Assembly (NCBI GenBank): GCA_028564675.1
Contig: JAOVVO010000127.1
Location: 1-64,000 of the forward strand
DNA from: Onchocerca lupi
Taxonomy: Eukaryota > Nematoda > Chromadorea > Rhabditida > Onchocercidae
Reading direction: 5' to 3'
DNA: 64,000 nucleotides
Shown piece by piece: positions 26,301-39,720 of the stretch. The position numbers and the translations under genes were made by a program. Within the stretch, counting starts at the first letter, position 1; every line of letters starts with the position of its first letter. Under the pieces are notes generated by a model. That model did not search any database. It was not told the DNA's origin and saw only the letters and a list, made by a program, of their open reading frames with translations.

Positions 26301-29300
26301 TGAATGAGCATGGAATTGGAAAAGCTTTTCGATATTTCCAAAAATGCATGATTTTTTGCCACGAAGTGCACTTGGAATATCAACTCGAACCATTTCCGGT
26401 ATAAAATCCTGGAAGGCATATAGAAACAATATTACAACAACAATCCATCAGTGAGTTCATGATTAACATTAATATTAAACAAATCTTGGATTGCAAATAA
26501 AGTAAAATTTTTCTACTAATGCTGACGATGACAGCAAGAGTTAATTGGTGATTCGAAATTTATCGATGTTTGATTGATATGGAAAATTCCAAATTTATTT
26601 GAAAAAGCTAAGTAAAATGTAACTAACTAGGTAGAATATTTTATCTACATAAATTAGAAACAGATCAAACAGGAAAATGTACCTGAACGACAAGTCTTAA
26701 CGCACTGACATAATCAATTTCCGAATCAAGCAAATCTCGTACAACAGTACATTCAATTCTGAAATTCGCATCACTTGTCTTCGCCGGGCTTAGCCAATCT
26801 CGAATCACATCTATTTGCTCAGAACGCATTGAAAAATCCAAAGCTGAGAATGCTGGAAACAGAAAAATCCAGTATTCTGGAACATTAATTATTCATATAG
26901 AAAATTCCAGAAGCTGCCGAATACTCACTATAACTGCTGAAGTGTACCGATAATGCGATAAGAGACCGAAAGACCTTAGCAATAAGTATGCATTTTTTCT
27001 TTCTTTCGAATTATCATTCTCAAATGAGCAAAGCAAAACAAGAACAGATTATCGGAACCTGATGCGATAGGTGGTTGAGGTGATTCGCTTATGCTGCAGC
27101 AATCATCATCCAAAAACTGGAAAGCACTTAGTGCTGAGCGACAATCCTACAAATAAATTCATACAATTATAAACATTTGAAAAGTGAAGATATTTTAAAG
27201 TTCTCCTAAAATTTATCCTTACCTCCTCCAAAAAATCACTACTCGAGGTTCTTATTAATGGACGTCGTGATTTCTGAGATACGACAAATCGTGCTGATCC
27301 GGGTCGAGCAGCTCCATTTATCAAGAATGGATTTGGAAGACGTAATGGAACAGTACTGACGGAACGACGCTGGTCCAGCTTTTTGTGTAATGTATTTGTA
27401 GACATTGATGTGATTATCTAAAATAATACAAAAGTAAAATAAATACTGGCCGTACGTGAAACTGTCTTGAAATATGATAATCCTGCAAGTTTTAGCTGAC
27501 AGTATTCCCGCAAATTCACCAAATAGTTCCATTGTTTTCCATAAACATCATTCTATATGCAATCTTTCAGAAGAGAAATAAATTGGTCCTCAATCAGTTT
27601 CTGGATAGAAATAACAAAAAGATCAGAAAAAACATATAAAGTACTTTATTTGTCATATTGAGAGTAACAGGTGCAGCTCCGATTGCAGATTCTTCGATGA
27701 TCTCCAGCGGTCCGGTATGCACCGATGGTGCCCACGAATTGCGACGCCATCTTACTTCTTCCAACTCTAGTAGCCCCCAAAATAGGAAGATAGTTTAAAA
27801 ACAACAGTTTTTTAAATTAGATGCTCAAAAAAATGATATATAAAATTAAATCAATCCGCATCTATTCTTATATCAACTATTAGCACATTTTTAAGCTTTT
27901 TGTGAAAAGACAACTATAAACAAAATTACAGAGAAGAATAAGAAAAAAATAACGTGAATGACTAAGGTAACAAATATTCAAAAAAGCAAAATATGAGAGA
28001 ATATATCAGAATCGAAAAAAAAAAAAAGACATAAAATAACAACCGGCTGCTGATGTTCTGTGGAAGTAGTTGCTTTTGAAATTGGAATTTCATACTGCGT
28101 TGGTGCTGGACTCGTCTGTTGTCGAGAATATTCGGTTGCATCATTGCGTAAATCAACATTAAAACTTTCTTCCACATCCGAATAAACCTCCATCGGTGTA
28201 TCGGATACTGAATCCGATAAATCAGAACAATGACTTTTTGGCAAAGACAAATCAATGATGGAACAATCAGCTTCTCCACTAAAGCATGAATCAACAGCTC
28301 CAACTTCTTGACTCGTATTACCATCAGCACTTTCCTGACTTGAGCTCACGCTCATCTGGCAACGTAAACCGGAAATCTTGAGTGTAGGATCCAAGCTCAT
28401 AATGGCTTTTTCGCAATCCGAAAGTAATTTCTCTATTTCCTGCCGAATCTAGTAATGAAATCAATGTCTTCTTTTTATTTATAAAATAAAATTTAATAGT
28501 AAATATGTAAATGAATTCCACCAAATACTCTATTTGGATGATTTCACCTCCACTATGACATTTGAGTATTTGAGCAGATCCAAGCATCAAATATTCTGTC
28601 CATTATCTGATTAAATCACGAAAAACAAGAAACAATACAAACTTCAACAAACAAAAAATAACTTTATTTGAAAGTTAAAAATTTGAACAAAAGATAAATT
28701 TAAGTGAAACTTACTATGCAATCAGGTGAACCAACAGCGATATATTCATGAAGACGAGCAATAGCAATGGACGGATATTTCGAAATCAATATTTCCTTCT
28801 CCTTTTCATCATCACTTCTTTTAGCATGAAGCAGAGCCCAATTATATACCTGAATTTATGAGTAACATTATTGTATTGAAAGATTTTAATTCTTCATAAT
28901 TTCACAAAATGAAAATAATAAATTGAACTAAGATTCAAAAAATAAAGTATTCGAATTCTAGAACTAATCATTAAACTCTTAAAGTCTGAATAAAATCAAA
29001 TAATTTTCTAAAAATAATAGATGAAGTAACAAAACTGAAATTAAATACCTGATCAATATGAATACGGGAATCAAGTGCTGCTTGAACAATAGGTCTTACT
29101 TCCATAATACGTTGTTTACAAGATGAAAGAAAAGAATTGAACGAATCAAACATATTACTGATTCTTTGTCGGTCTGTATTTCCAAATGATCCTTCTTCTG
29201 GCAAATGCGATACTTTCTTCAAATGATTATCAGCTTCATCCAAATATGTTATCAGTTCTATGAGTTTATTGTCCACTTGTCTGATCTAAAATAAAAAAAT

Positions 29301-32300
29301 ACAAAAATCACAGGAATGAATTTTCATTTTAACGAAAGATGAATGAATTTAAAAAAAAAAATTAATAAGTAAGAAACAAAGAAGAAAGAGTTAAAAATAC
29401 ACCACTGAAATTATATTTAAATTTTTAAACACGATCTGTTAAACCAACCTGAGATGCCAGTCTTACAACACTGAATATCTTGATTTCTTTTAATTGTTCG
29501 AAATCATTTATTTCGTTATTAATAAATTCTGTCACCTACAAAGAAATCATTTGAAAAAAAAATGAAGTTACAATCAAATTCATTCACAAAGCAGAATTCC
29601 TGAAACAAAATGGCTACATAAAACACAGTTCTCGATTATCAGAAAAAGAGCCTCAGTCTTGATCCTACCACTTAAATTTAACTAGAAAACAAACCTCCGG
29701 TACGTATTTCAAAAATTCGATCGCTTCCACTGAACACTGAAGGGTATACAATCTTCTTGATATGCTTAAATTGCTTCTCTGCATAACCATTTCAACTTCT
29801 TCGAAGCCTGATATCGCACGCTTTACTGAATCGCTGTAAAAAAATGAATAATAAAAGGGTACATGGGAATCTTTTATGGTTTTATGATTATATAATCAAG
29901 AGTATTAAAAAAGAGAGCACTAAAAAGTTCAAGTTTTATCAATAAGATTGAAAAATTTTCCACCGAAACTTCTGATATACATAATGACTAGATATAAAAA
30001 TGAAGTATATGCAATTTCGAGTAAATTTAAGATCAGCAATGCATTTTTTCTTGAGATCTTCCAATCCTTTCCTATAAAAATTACGGAAATGTACTTTCCA
30101 TAATTTAACTGGAATTCCAAAGTTAACTTCAAAAATCTGCAGGAGAAGTCATGGAAAGAGCAGCTACTTTAAATAAATAAAACATATCATTACGATTTAT
30201 TTTAAATTAACTAATTCTAAGATTTATTACACAGCTTAATGATCATTATTAATCCATCATAACTGTTCGGATATTTTACAGATATTGCATCGTGACTTTC
30301 AGGCATGTGGGCAATAAGACTACTCCGTTAAAGTCAACATTTTAATAAAGAATCTTTAGGAAGGAACAAGGCATAAAAAATTTCGAATACTACGAGGTCC
30401 ATTGGGAAAGTAATGATTCCAATTAATAAGTAATGAGTTTCTTCTCATAATAAATATATAAAGGAAAAAGGACTGCGCAAATCACGGACATATATAAAAC
30501 CCAAAGATGAAACATGTGCATTTTAAATTCAAAAAAAAAAAAAATACATATGCATTTTAAATTTTTGAATTATGTAAACAGTTAAAACAATTACTGAAAC
30601 TGTTATTCGTCTTAAAATGAGAAGGGAATAGAATAAACGAAAAATAAAAAACGACAAACACTCAAGAATTCATGGCTTGAAAAAAAAAATAGACTGTAAA
30701 GGCAGTCATTGCGATTCACTTTCAAATAATGGAGTTGTTGAATAAAAGTCTCCAACATTTCCACAATTGTATAAAAAGAAAAATAGCTAAGAATTTTTGA
30801 AGCAGAAAAATAAAGCATACGCGAAAAGATACGAATCAAGATGCTGCAAATCGTAATATTGTGTTTTCAGCTCTTCGCACAGTATTTCTCCACGATGTAA
30901 CAAAAATACCACATCTGGTTCATTTTTCACAGCATTCCATTGACTATTTAATCTGCAAAGTATTGCATGAAAGCAAAGGGTTTGTAAAGCAAACAAAGAG
31001 ATAATTTCTGTCAGTCAAAAAAGAACTTCAATTTAATATAATAAGACAATACGACTGTTGGTAATGCAACAGTTCTTACAAACACTGAAGCAATAATAAT
31101 GCTACTTTCGAGAGTTATTTAAAGATTCTTTTCATGTTCCACTTTTCGGGATGGTGAAAACGTATTTTACTTTCTTCTTCTTTGACAAACTCACCCATTT
31201 ACTGCAGACTAAAAAAAAAATTCTAATTTACTGAATGTAAGTCATAATATTAAAAAACCTAATGATTCTTAAAAATGTTAATATATATATATAAATGACA
31301 ATTCACACCATAAACAGAATATACAGAACACAATAATAGTATGAATGACACAATCACATGCTTAGTTAAAAAAAAGTCCACAAGTTATTTAGATTCACTT
31401 GAAATTCTTGTATTGCAATTATTAGTAGACTCATTTTTTCCGGATCCCTAACTTAATTCTTGAAGTTTTCATATTTAATTCTATTTCAAGAATTTTCTAT
31501 AATTTTCTATTTCTTTCTCCTAAATAGAAAAAGAAAAGGAAGGTGATCTTTCATAAGATCCCTAAATTGCTAACAGAAGAATTGGCTTACTGAGAAAAAC
31601 ACAAGAAATTAGTTTTTCTTGGATTGTGTTAGCTATGTCAGCTTCTTAAAAACCTCGAAATTAATGCAGTTTCGACTAAAATTTGAGATCTCAATAAAAG
31701 GCGACTTGAGAATGTGAAAGAAAAAAAGATACATACTCTTTAGATTGTCTCCGCAATAAATCAATATTAACGATTGTGAGATCTTGCGGCACTTCAAATT
31801 GTTTTAGAGATTCATGTAAGCTCATATAAAGTTTAGCAGTTTTGTGTGTTTTTTTCAACAAATCTTCCACACACTGCAATATTCACTTAAAAATTTTTCC
31901 GCCGCTAAATAAATATACAAACAAATATATTACATATTATACTTCACATGCAAGAGAAGTATGTGGTAACATATGTAGAAAAATGGTCAATTTTTAGTTG
32001 GTTTGGAGACTCAAATGGTCAATAATTCAAATGAAATAGCTTAATTTCTAATACTCCGTCTGTAAGATTTACGCTCGGCATTTTATCACATCATCAATAG
32101 CCGTAATGATTTGATAGTAACACTTCTTATTAATTTTCTCCCAAGATTCTATATTTTGCCCTATAAGCTTCATTCGAACAACAAGAACTAACAAGTCGCA
32201 TGCGAAGAAAATGCCGTGTAATCTCTGGGTCGATTAAGCCATTTAAATATGTTGAAAAACTGCCCGTTTCAATATATTTCGTAATACCCTCAATATCGGT

Positions 32301-35300
32301 CACGATATTCTGGAATTCAAATTCTATGCTTCATCTCTTATGGCAATTTATACTGATTATAGATTAAATATTACGGCTCCTTTCCACATAAAAATTAATT
32401 CTGAAAGAAATCCAAACAAATTTTTGTAGAATCTTAAGAAAAGTTACCTTAGTTCGTGATAAAATGAGATCTTCATTGATGACAGTTTCAATATTATGCA
32501 AAGAGGATCCAACAACCCATAATATGCAATCAATCGTGCCTTCTAACCATGACTGAAAAAAAAAATATATTCACATCAATCAGCAATATCAATCATTTGA
32601 AATTCAACAAATTATATTCCTTTTAAATTAATATAGAAACCTAAAGCATAAATTGTGTGTCAGATAATCGGTTAAGAATGTAGACTTCAGCTTTCTTCAG
32701 AACATTACAGAATTTGATGTAAATTTCTCGAAATCTGCAGTAACTGAAAATTTTACGAATTAAAATAGATTAATTTCAGCAACAACATACGGCTGATTGT
32801 CGCAGTGTTTGAAGAAAAAAGTGGAGGCATTCCTCGGAGCAATCACGAACATCGATGATTATGTACAACGTATTTTTTTTATCCGAACATCTGGAAAAAA
32901 AACTTGTGAATCCATAAATTATTCTAATTCATAATTTGTCGAAAAAAAAATATGAGCAAGTTGAAAATAATAATAAATCAATGATTATTAGCTGAACAGT
33001 CTACGAATTTTTTTAGTCATTTTCATACAAATTACAGTTTGCCTAAACTATTTAAAACTAATAAACATATCATCTGCAATATAAAAAAGAAACCTAGCGT
33101 AAAGGGAATAAGTTGAAAAAATTAATGAAGGCAAGAGATCGAGAGGCACTTCCGATGAGACTCGCAATTCAATAACTGGTTTACCATTTGGACTATTTTT
33201 ACACAGTCCTGCAATTCACATATTTCACTTCATAGTTACGACAGCTAGCATAGCTGGGAAATAACAAGTTGAAAGACTTGAACACAAAAGAAAATTACCA
33301 TTCTGATTGGTTCTAATTCAAGTTACCGGACTGTATGATATATATCATCAGTAGTATAAACAATTTCTTCCTTTATTTCTGTCTTATTCTTTCGTAATTT
33401 TTTTATCACCATTTTATACTCTTTTGCTTGTCTTCCTTGACTGAATAATATTTCAGCAACTTTTAACGCTATAACAATCACTCGTATTTAATTACGATGT
33501 CTAATTTTAATTTAGAACTGTCGCTATTATTTAAATCCATCATTATAATAGTTAATGTTTTTTCCACCTCACCTATCCCAGTCAAAGTTCCATCCTTCCT
33601 ATCCCAAAATCTTGATAAAAAAAAATCTAAGTATTGAGTCTTGTGACTATATGGCGAATAGAAGATAAAGGTCATGACAATGAAATTAGTAACGTAAACA
33701 CGCTATTTATCTCTCCTTAGTTTAAATTCATTACTATCACGACTCATAATATATTCATCGGTAGAGTGATGACATAAACCACCTAAAAAATAATAGTTTG
33801 ACATGTACTTTTGTTTTCTATTTGTCACAAAGTGATACGAAATTCATACCATGAATTTGAAAGAATTTATGCACTTCTAAATTTGGAAATAAGCTGACAG
33901 CATCGGAGAAATATTTGTTGAGCGGTTTCATCCGTAATTCATCTAAAATGAAACGGGAAAAAGGATGAGGAAGAAAAAATGGAGGCTCTGATCAGAACAA
34001 GCGATGTGCATTCATTACAACCAATAATTATCATCTTTGTATGTGCAGAGAAACGAACTGGGAATATATGAATACAAACATTTTCACAAAACCATATTTT
34101 GTTCAAAAATGATTTTTAAAGACAATTTTTCCATAATCAGCAACAAAATAAATTGAATGCTTCTTTTCTGCCTAATCTCTTCCCTGTATTGGTAATATAA
34201 ATTTTTTCTTCTCTCCTAACCTTTTTCGCGCATAAAATATTACTGTTTACATCCGATTAATTCGATTGTTTACAAAGTACTTTACAAATACTTTACATCA
34301 TGTCAAGTGACTACCGCAACTGAGTCATCTCTGTATTTAACAAGTATCGCAAATACTTCACATTAAATAAGTATTAAGTATTTAACATGAGTTATATATC
34401 AGTTGCGGAACTGACTGTATGCATTTAAACAATATTATTCTAAACGATTTAATTTTAAACTTTGTATCTAAAGCTCCAAATATACTTCAAGTTAGTTAAC
34501 TAATTAATTAAATTGAAAACATGTGAACAATAAGATTTTATAAAGATGAAGGTAGTCCCTATCTGATTTCGATATAAAACTACAAGAATGAATGAAGGAT
34601 AACAGAGAGAAAGACTGGAGGAATGCAAATAAAATAAAAATGATTAGAGCACTCAAACTGGACTGTTATTTCTAAAATTTGGAAAAATTAGAGCATTCCA
34701 ATGAATTTTTGAAAAACAAGTAATAAAAATTTCGGAAAATCTTCATAACAAGTGTTAAGTACTTGAATAAATAAATGAAGGTCACGAATGATATGAAAAG
34801 AAAAAATATCAGCCAAGCAAATATGCAAAAGAGAAATATTAGCAGAGCAAATAAGAAGATAAGAAATGGTTGGGAGAAGGAAGTAAGAGAATAAGAACCG
34901 TACAAATAATAGAAGAATATCAATTAGATAAGCAAGGAAGATTGCAGAAAATGTATGTTATTGGGTGGTGGGTTTTCATTTTAAGCTGATTACAAAAACA
35001 CATCAATTATTTGATGTGAAATGACATTCCACAATATGTCCATATCATCAATAACCTACGAACACTGAATCCTCTATCCATTAGAACGAATAAACAAGTA
35101 AACAAAGAAATGAGGTGTTAGGTAAACAACAAGGTAATGAATGAATGAATGGATGGGGTCGAATGGACAATTTGTAAACAAATAATATATGTTCAATGAA
35201 GCAAGTAAAATGATCATTTCATATAAGGTTAGTGAATTGATTTTATTAACTTACTGAAGTTGGAAATGAAAATCATGAATTGAAGTAAATTAAATTTGAA

Positions 35301-35637
35301 AATAAATAAAATTCTATATTTAATAAAAAACAAACAAGCGAATTGAAATTAATCGCAAATTTTCATTCAGCAATTTGAAGGTTATGAAATTTTTAGTGAA
35401 ATTTTATACGAATGATTAATGAAAGAGAATGCTCAGCATGTGAGAATTAATCGAAATACAAAAAAAAATTTTTGGAACTGATATGATGAAAGTAATAATT
35501 TTATCATTTAGTAAAAGTACAAAATGAAAGAGTAAAAATAAACGAAAAGAAAAAAAGAAGCAAAAACTATCGATTGAAATCAATGCTTCCACATACCTAT
35601 CCATCATTCACTTACTTCTTGAGGTCATCGGGGTCAT
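23377..35637 (-). CDS. Dbl/Trio-family RhoGEF: Sec14/CRAL-TRIO, spectrin-like repeats, DH and PH domains
   Basis: I assembled 26 minus-strand exons in one frame: 35637-35616, 33942-33850, 33782-33735, 33208-33094, 32890-32791, 32552-32448, 32309-32193, 31873-31737, 30952-30821, 29833-29695, 29535-29449, 29285-29049, 28849-28715, 28448-28044, 27764-27645, 27417-27223, 27146-27059, 26852-26683, 26408-26272, 26165-26009, 25814-25710, 25499-25206, 24718-24620, 24457-24302, 23997-23886, 23531-23377. They give 1219 residues. Order: Sec14/CRAL-TRIO about 55-200 (LYIIIDVRDC, TDIEGITKYIE); helical spectrin-like region 200-505; Ser/Thr-rich linker 506-785; DH 790-985 (YVSALRLVV, HLLIKPIERIGKYALALQQLL); PH 985-1115 (RNVFLFENCVVLTKP, GLTEMVKDSKVKFELWFRKQ). 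It should load GTP onto Rho-family GTPases at membranes. The order matches MCF2/MCF2L, PLEKHG4 and a shortened Trio; C. elegans CGEF-1 may be the ortholog, unchecked. The 22-nt first exon and the second and third exons are the least certain. Confidence 0.85.
30385..30420. repeat. Possible mariner-type terminal-repeat remnant
   Basis: In a RhoGEF intron, TACGAGGTCCATTGGGAAAG followed by TAATGA resembles mariner-family inverted-repeat ends of the form TACGAGGT...AAAGTAATGA, as I recall them. No partner repeat or transposase fragment is visible nearby, so it is at most a decayed single end. Confidence 0.2.
34806..34865. repeat. Short imperfect tandem duplication in the RhoGEF 5' intron
   Basis: AAATATCAGCCAAGCAAATA is followed about 30 bases on by the similar AAATATTAGCAGAGCAAATA. 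It is intronic and noncoding. Confidence 0.5.
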
Positions 35638-35669
35638 GCCATAAACCAACCCAATTTAGGGCATAAATC
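35638..35669 (-). promoter_or_regulatory. Candidate trans-splice acceptor and leader of the RhoGEF gene
   Basis: On the minus strand ATTATCCTGTAG ends at 35669, 31 nt upstream of the proposed ATG at 35637. The first coding exon is just 22 nt (MTPMTSR plus one base) and ends in a strong GTAAGTG donor of the phase needed by the exon at 33942. Confidence 0.4.
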
Positions 35670-37325
35670 TACAGGATAATAATGGTTGTCACCGAAGTGA
35701 AAATATTTTGTCCCGAATTGTAGCTAATTTTTTTTATCTTTTTTCCTCCTATAATACGAATATGCCATGAATCGATGAAAAATAACGAACAGAAAAGTTG
35801 ATAAATTCAAAAATCATTTTTTTGAATTGAAATTTTTTAAAATGAGAATTTAATTTTTTCAACATAAATGAAGGTAAAATTATCATTTCAGCAAAGTGCC
35901 AATAATTAATTGTTTAAAACGAAATTTGCCCGAAATACTTTGTTACAATTTCTTTTTTCTAATACTATCAAAAAGGATTTATTCCTGGCTTATAAAAATA
36001 CATAATCCATTTGTAATTCTTTATTACTAAATTTATAAAATGCATATTTTTTCGCTTTTAAGTCTTTTTTTGTGCAGTAAAATTTATCCTAAAAATTTGT
36101 GAGAAAAAAGTTTGTTCATGCCAGAATATTAACAAGAATTGTAATGAAGAAAGCGACAGATTGATTAATGAATTTATAAATTCGTCATGAAGAAAGAAGA
36201 GGATGTGATGGAATATGCTAATTATGATTAATTATAATTCTTCTTTCAAGGACAGGACATTGAACAGTTTCAATGATTTTTCGGATGAAATCATCATGTG
36301 GTACTATTTGTCGTAAATGATAGGTTTAAATTTGGCAGAATAATTGTAGGAGATCCATTGAAGATAAAATGTTCCTTTGAAAAGGGATTTGTATTAGACG
36401 CTTACTGTACTACTGATAATATCAAAAATCTTAGTCATTAAGTGATAAGATTAATTGAGATAATTGATAATTGAAAGAAGAGGATATGAAATTGGAAAGA
36501 ATATATTAAGCGAATATAATTTGATATAAAATTAGAATAAAATATCAAGAATTGGACTGAGAATTCAGGATGTGTAAGAAAGAGCGTTTCTGCTAGATTT
36601 CAGCCAATTTAAATCGATGAATGGAGCGAAAAGTGAATCAAATAAAACAAATGATTTGCTTAAATTAAGCGAATGTTATCAATTGCGGACGAATGTTTTA
36701 AAGTTATTCTCGAGCAAAGATATAATATAGAATAGGAATAGAATAGAAGAAACAGAATGATACAGACTAAGATATGGCTGAATAGTGCAGAACAAAAAAA
36801 AATCAGAAATAAATTCGAAATGAAAAGAAAAAATCGGAAATAAATTAAAAATGAAAAAATTTATCAATGGAAATGGAAGAATGAGAAAGGAAAAAATAAT
36901 TGAATATGAATTGAATGGAAAAAAATGCATTGATGCGAAAGAAAATGCTAAGCGAATCGGACAAAAAGTTTGCGAAAATTTTTGCGAACATAAAAGGAAG
37001 ATGAGCGATTGAATGAAAGCAAAAGGAAAAAGGCCAATAGAGGTGATGGTGGTGGAGTGAAATGGTTCGAAATCATTTAACAAACAAAAAGTTAGCCGTG
37101 AACGATATGGGAAGGAGAAGAGGAGAGGAAGAAAAGATGCTTGAGTAAACAACATCTGTCAGCTGAAATTTCCCCGAAAAGACCGGAGGACAGGAGTTGA
37201 TTAGTTCAGGTGTCAGAGGTTGGCACAATCTCGACAACGATTGTTCCATTCGAGCATTTCCCGAATTCTCTCTCTTTCAATTTACAAAAAGTTGCCGAAA
37301 ACATCCGAGAATGTACAATTTACCA

Positions 37326-37763
37326 AATGGGAATTAGATAGAATGCAATGGAATTGGTACTTAATTACAGATTTAATTGAACTTGAAATACATTGGAACA
37401 GAATCAGAAATGAAATAAAGTAAAGTAAGTGTTAAATGTAATCAAATATTGATTACAAATCAGAATTAGACAGAATGCAATGGAATTGGTACTTAATTAC
37501 AGGTTTAATTGAACTTGAAATACATTGAAACAGAATTAAAAATGAAATAAAGTAAATTAAGTGGTTAAATGTAATCAAATATTGATAAAGCAAAAAGTAA
37601 AAATTAAATTCTTCAAATGAAAAAAAGAAACGGGAATATTTCATTCTTAATTCAATTTTTTACTTTAAATCTGATTATAAATTTCATTTGTCACCTTCCA
37701 CTATCTCTTTCTTCACCTTCTTCGCCTTTATCAAATGAGAATTAGATAAAATGCAATGGAATT
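37326..37763. repeat. 132-bp tandem repeat, two full copies plus a partial third
   Basis: GAATTAGATAGAATGCAATGG at 37331 recurs at 37463 as GAATTAGACAGAATGCAATGG. The following bases (GAATTGGTACTTAATTACAG, then GAACTTGAAATACATTG) match throughout, and GTAATCAAATATTGAT closes both units (37438 and 37571). A truncated copy starts near 37732. Copies differ at only a few positions, so the duplication is fairly recent. Confidence 0.92.
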
Positions 37764-39379
37764 TGAAAAAAAAAAAAAAAAGAAAAAAGAAAAGAAAATT
37801 GAATCTAATTTCTTTTTAGAGAAAAAAAAAAAAAAAAAGCTCGAATTTCTTTTAAGCTTAACTTTCTGAATTTTCCTCAAGTTTTTTCCATTCTGCAATA
37901 AACAAATGTAATGAATCATTGAACTAGTCAGTCATATGTTAATAAATTCAGCTTTGATTTATAATTTTAATTCCTGTGCAACATAATCACAAACTTTTTT
38001 TCATTTCAGAACTTTAAAATTTTGAAATTCATTTGCTAGACTGAACTATTGCAGAACGAATAAAGCTAAGCAAACAGTTGTATTTTTCGAATTCATTTAA
38101 ACTTGAATACAATTTAGAATTGAAACCATGTTCGCATTTGAATGATTTAAAGTCTTAATAATGCTTTGGAGAAAAATGGCATTTCAAATATCATTATGAT
38201 AAGCTTTATCAAAGATAAAGACTTTAAACGAATGACTTTGATAGTTGGCAGTTTCAAAAATTGTTCATCTAGGCCAGCATGTTCACTCCACTGAATATCT
38301 TAGAAATTCTGTAATAATCCGAATTTGAAGGCAATAAAATGCAAATTTCGACGATTAATTCCAATATAACATGAAGTGGTCTTGGCTGTTAAATAGAAAT
38401 TCGTATTGAAAAGGAAACAATTGCTAAGACTGAAGTATGGCATTTATTAAATTTCTGCACTATTGTTTCTGGCACTTTTTGTTTACTGAAATACAATTTC
38501 TAGCATAATGATTATTAATATTTATGATTCATTTCGAACTAATTCATTAATTAATCAGAGAAATAGCTAAGCTAAATTTAGAATTTTAAAAATTTGAAAG
38601 AAATTTTGCTCACGAAGATGACATAGTCTTTTCTACTTTTAGAGTCTGTGACTCTCATTAAAATCATTCAACGTTGAAAAATTCAAAAATAGGTCTTCAT
38701 AACAAAGCGAAAAAAAGAAAAAAAATTTCATTTTTCAAAAAGCTGACCTTCAAAAAATCGTCAACAATAGAACGGAAATTGAAGTTTTTGCAAAATAGGA
38801 CAAGAAATGATGAATGTATTTAAGTTAATGTCACATATTGTTATAATAAAATTCTTATCATTATTTCAATATTATTGTCATTTTTATTGTTATCGTTATA
38901 AATGATATTAGTATAATTACAATAAAAAGTGATGTTACATTATTAGCTTGATATTTCAGAAGGAAAATTTTGATAGTCTAATATTTTATTCGATCTAATC
39001 TAGCATTTATTAAAATTGGCCACGTGATACTTCTTTAAACATGTGACACTGACTTAAAATATCAACAATATATTTAGGCCAACAAATATTTTTGGTTAAA
39101 TTTTCGTTAATTTTAAATGATGATAAACAAAGCTTATTTTAATCATTGCTATCACTATTTTCATTCCGATTGATTTTGATCATTTTTATTAGAATATTCT
39201 AACATTATCAAATCATTGTTATCATATGCATTATTGCATGTTAGGATTCTAAATGATAAAATTATTGTTTAGATGCATCTGTAATGATAATAGAAGAAAG
39301 AAATAGAATTTTTCCAAATTTCAATTTTTATAAAATCTTTAATCATAGGAAGTAAAAAAAAATTGGCGAAATATTTTAA

Positions 39380-39720
39380 CAGCATTTAACAATCGCTCAT
39401 CCAACTGGGCGTCGCTCTTGAGTTAAAACATTTTATCAATGGAAAAGACGTTAAAGTACTTCGAATGGAACAAAAGAAGAGCTGCTTCATTGATTAATTG
39501 CTTCGCGTAATTGTTGGTCATTTTACAGCCATAAATTTGTTTTAAACTTAAGGAAACAATCGATCGAGAACTTCAAAGAAAGTTCAATTTAAGAGTTTAA
39601 ATGAAGCTGGCAAGGCTCATTTTCTCACTTCCACAATCAAATCTCAATTGAATCACCATTTGAGAGGTAATGCTCTCTTAATCTGTTTTATATCAGCAAG
39701 ATCTTCAGAAAGGAACTTTA
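39380..39720. other. Compositionally distinct noncoding patch
   Basis: This stretch has more G+C than its flanks, including CATCCAACTGGGCGTCGCTC near 39409. Both strands have stop codons every few dozen bases and I recognise no protein. It could be a decayed element, a regulatory region or an RNA gene; nothing in it decides between these. Confidence 0.3.

Noticed and set aside
32641..32760. Open segment in a RhoGEF intron that can be read as part of a Sec14-like strand (KKAEVYILNRLSD)
   Set aside because: Every phase-compatible use of it meets a stop codon before a donor. Joining exon 32890-32791 directly to 32552-32448 gives the strand expected from Trio/Kalirin alignment (SWLEGTIDCILWVVG), so no exon is needed.
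36679..37155. 158-codon minus-strand open frame, the longest in the gene desert
   Set aside because: Its product is almost entirely Phe, Ser, Leu and Ile from an A-rich complement, with no domain, no homology I recognise, and no splice or leader context. It is best explained by base bias.
37220..37423. 67-codon open frame over the 132-bp repeat
   Set aside because: The second repeat unit does not keep a meaningful frame, and composition follows the repeat. There is no family resemblance.
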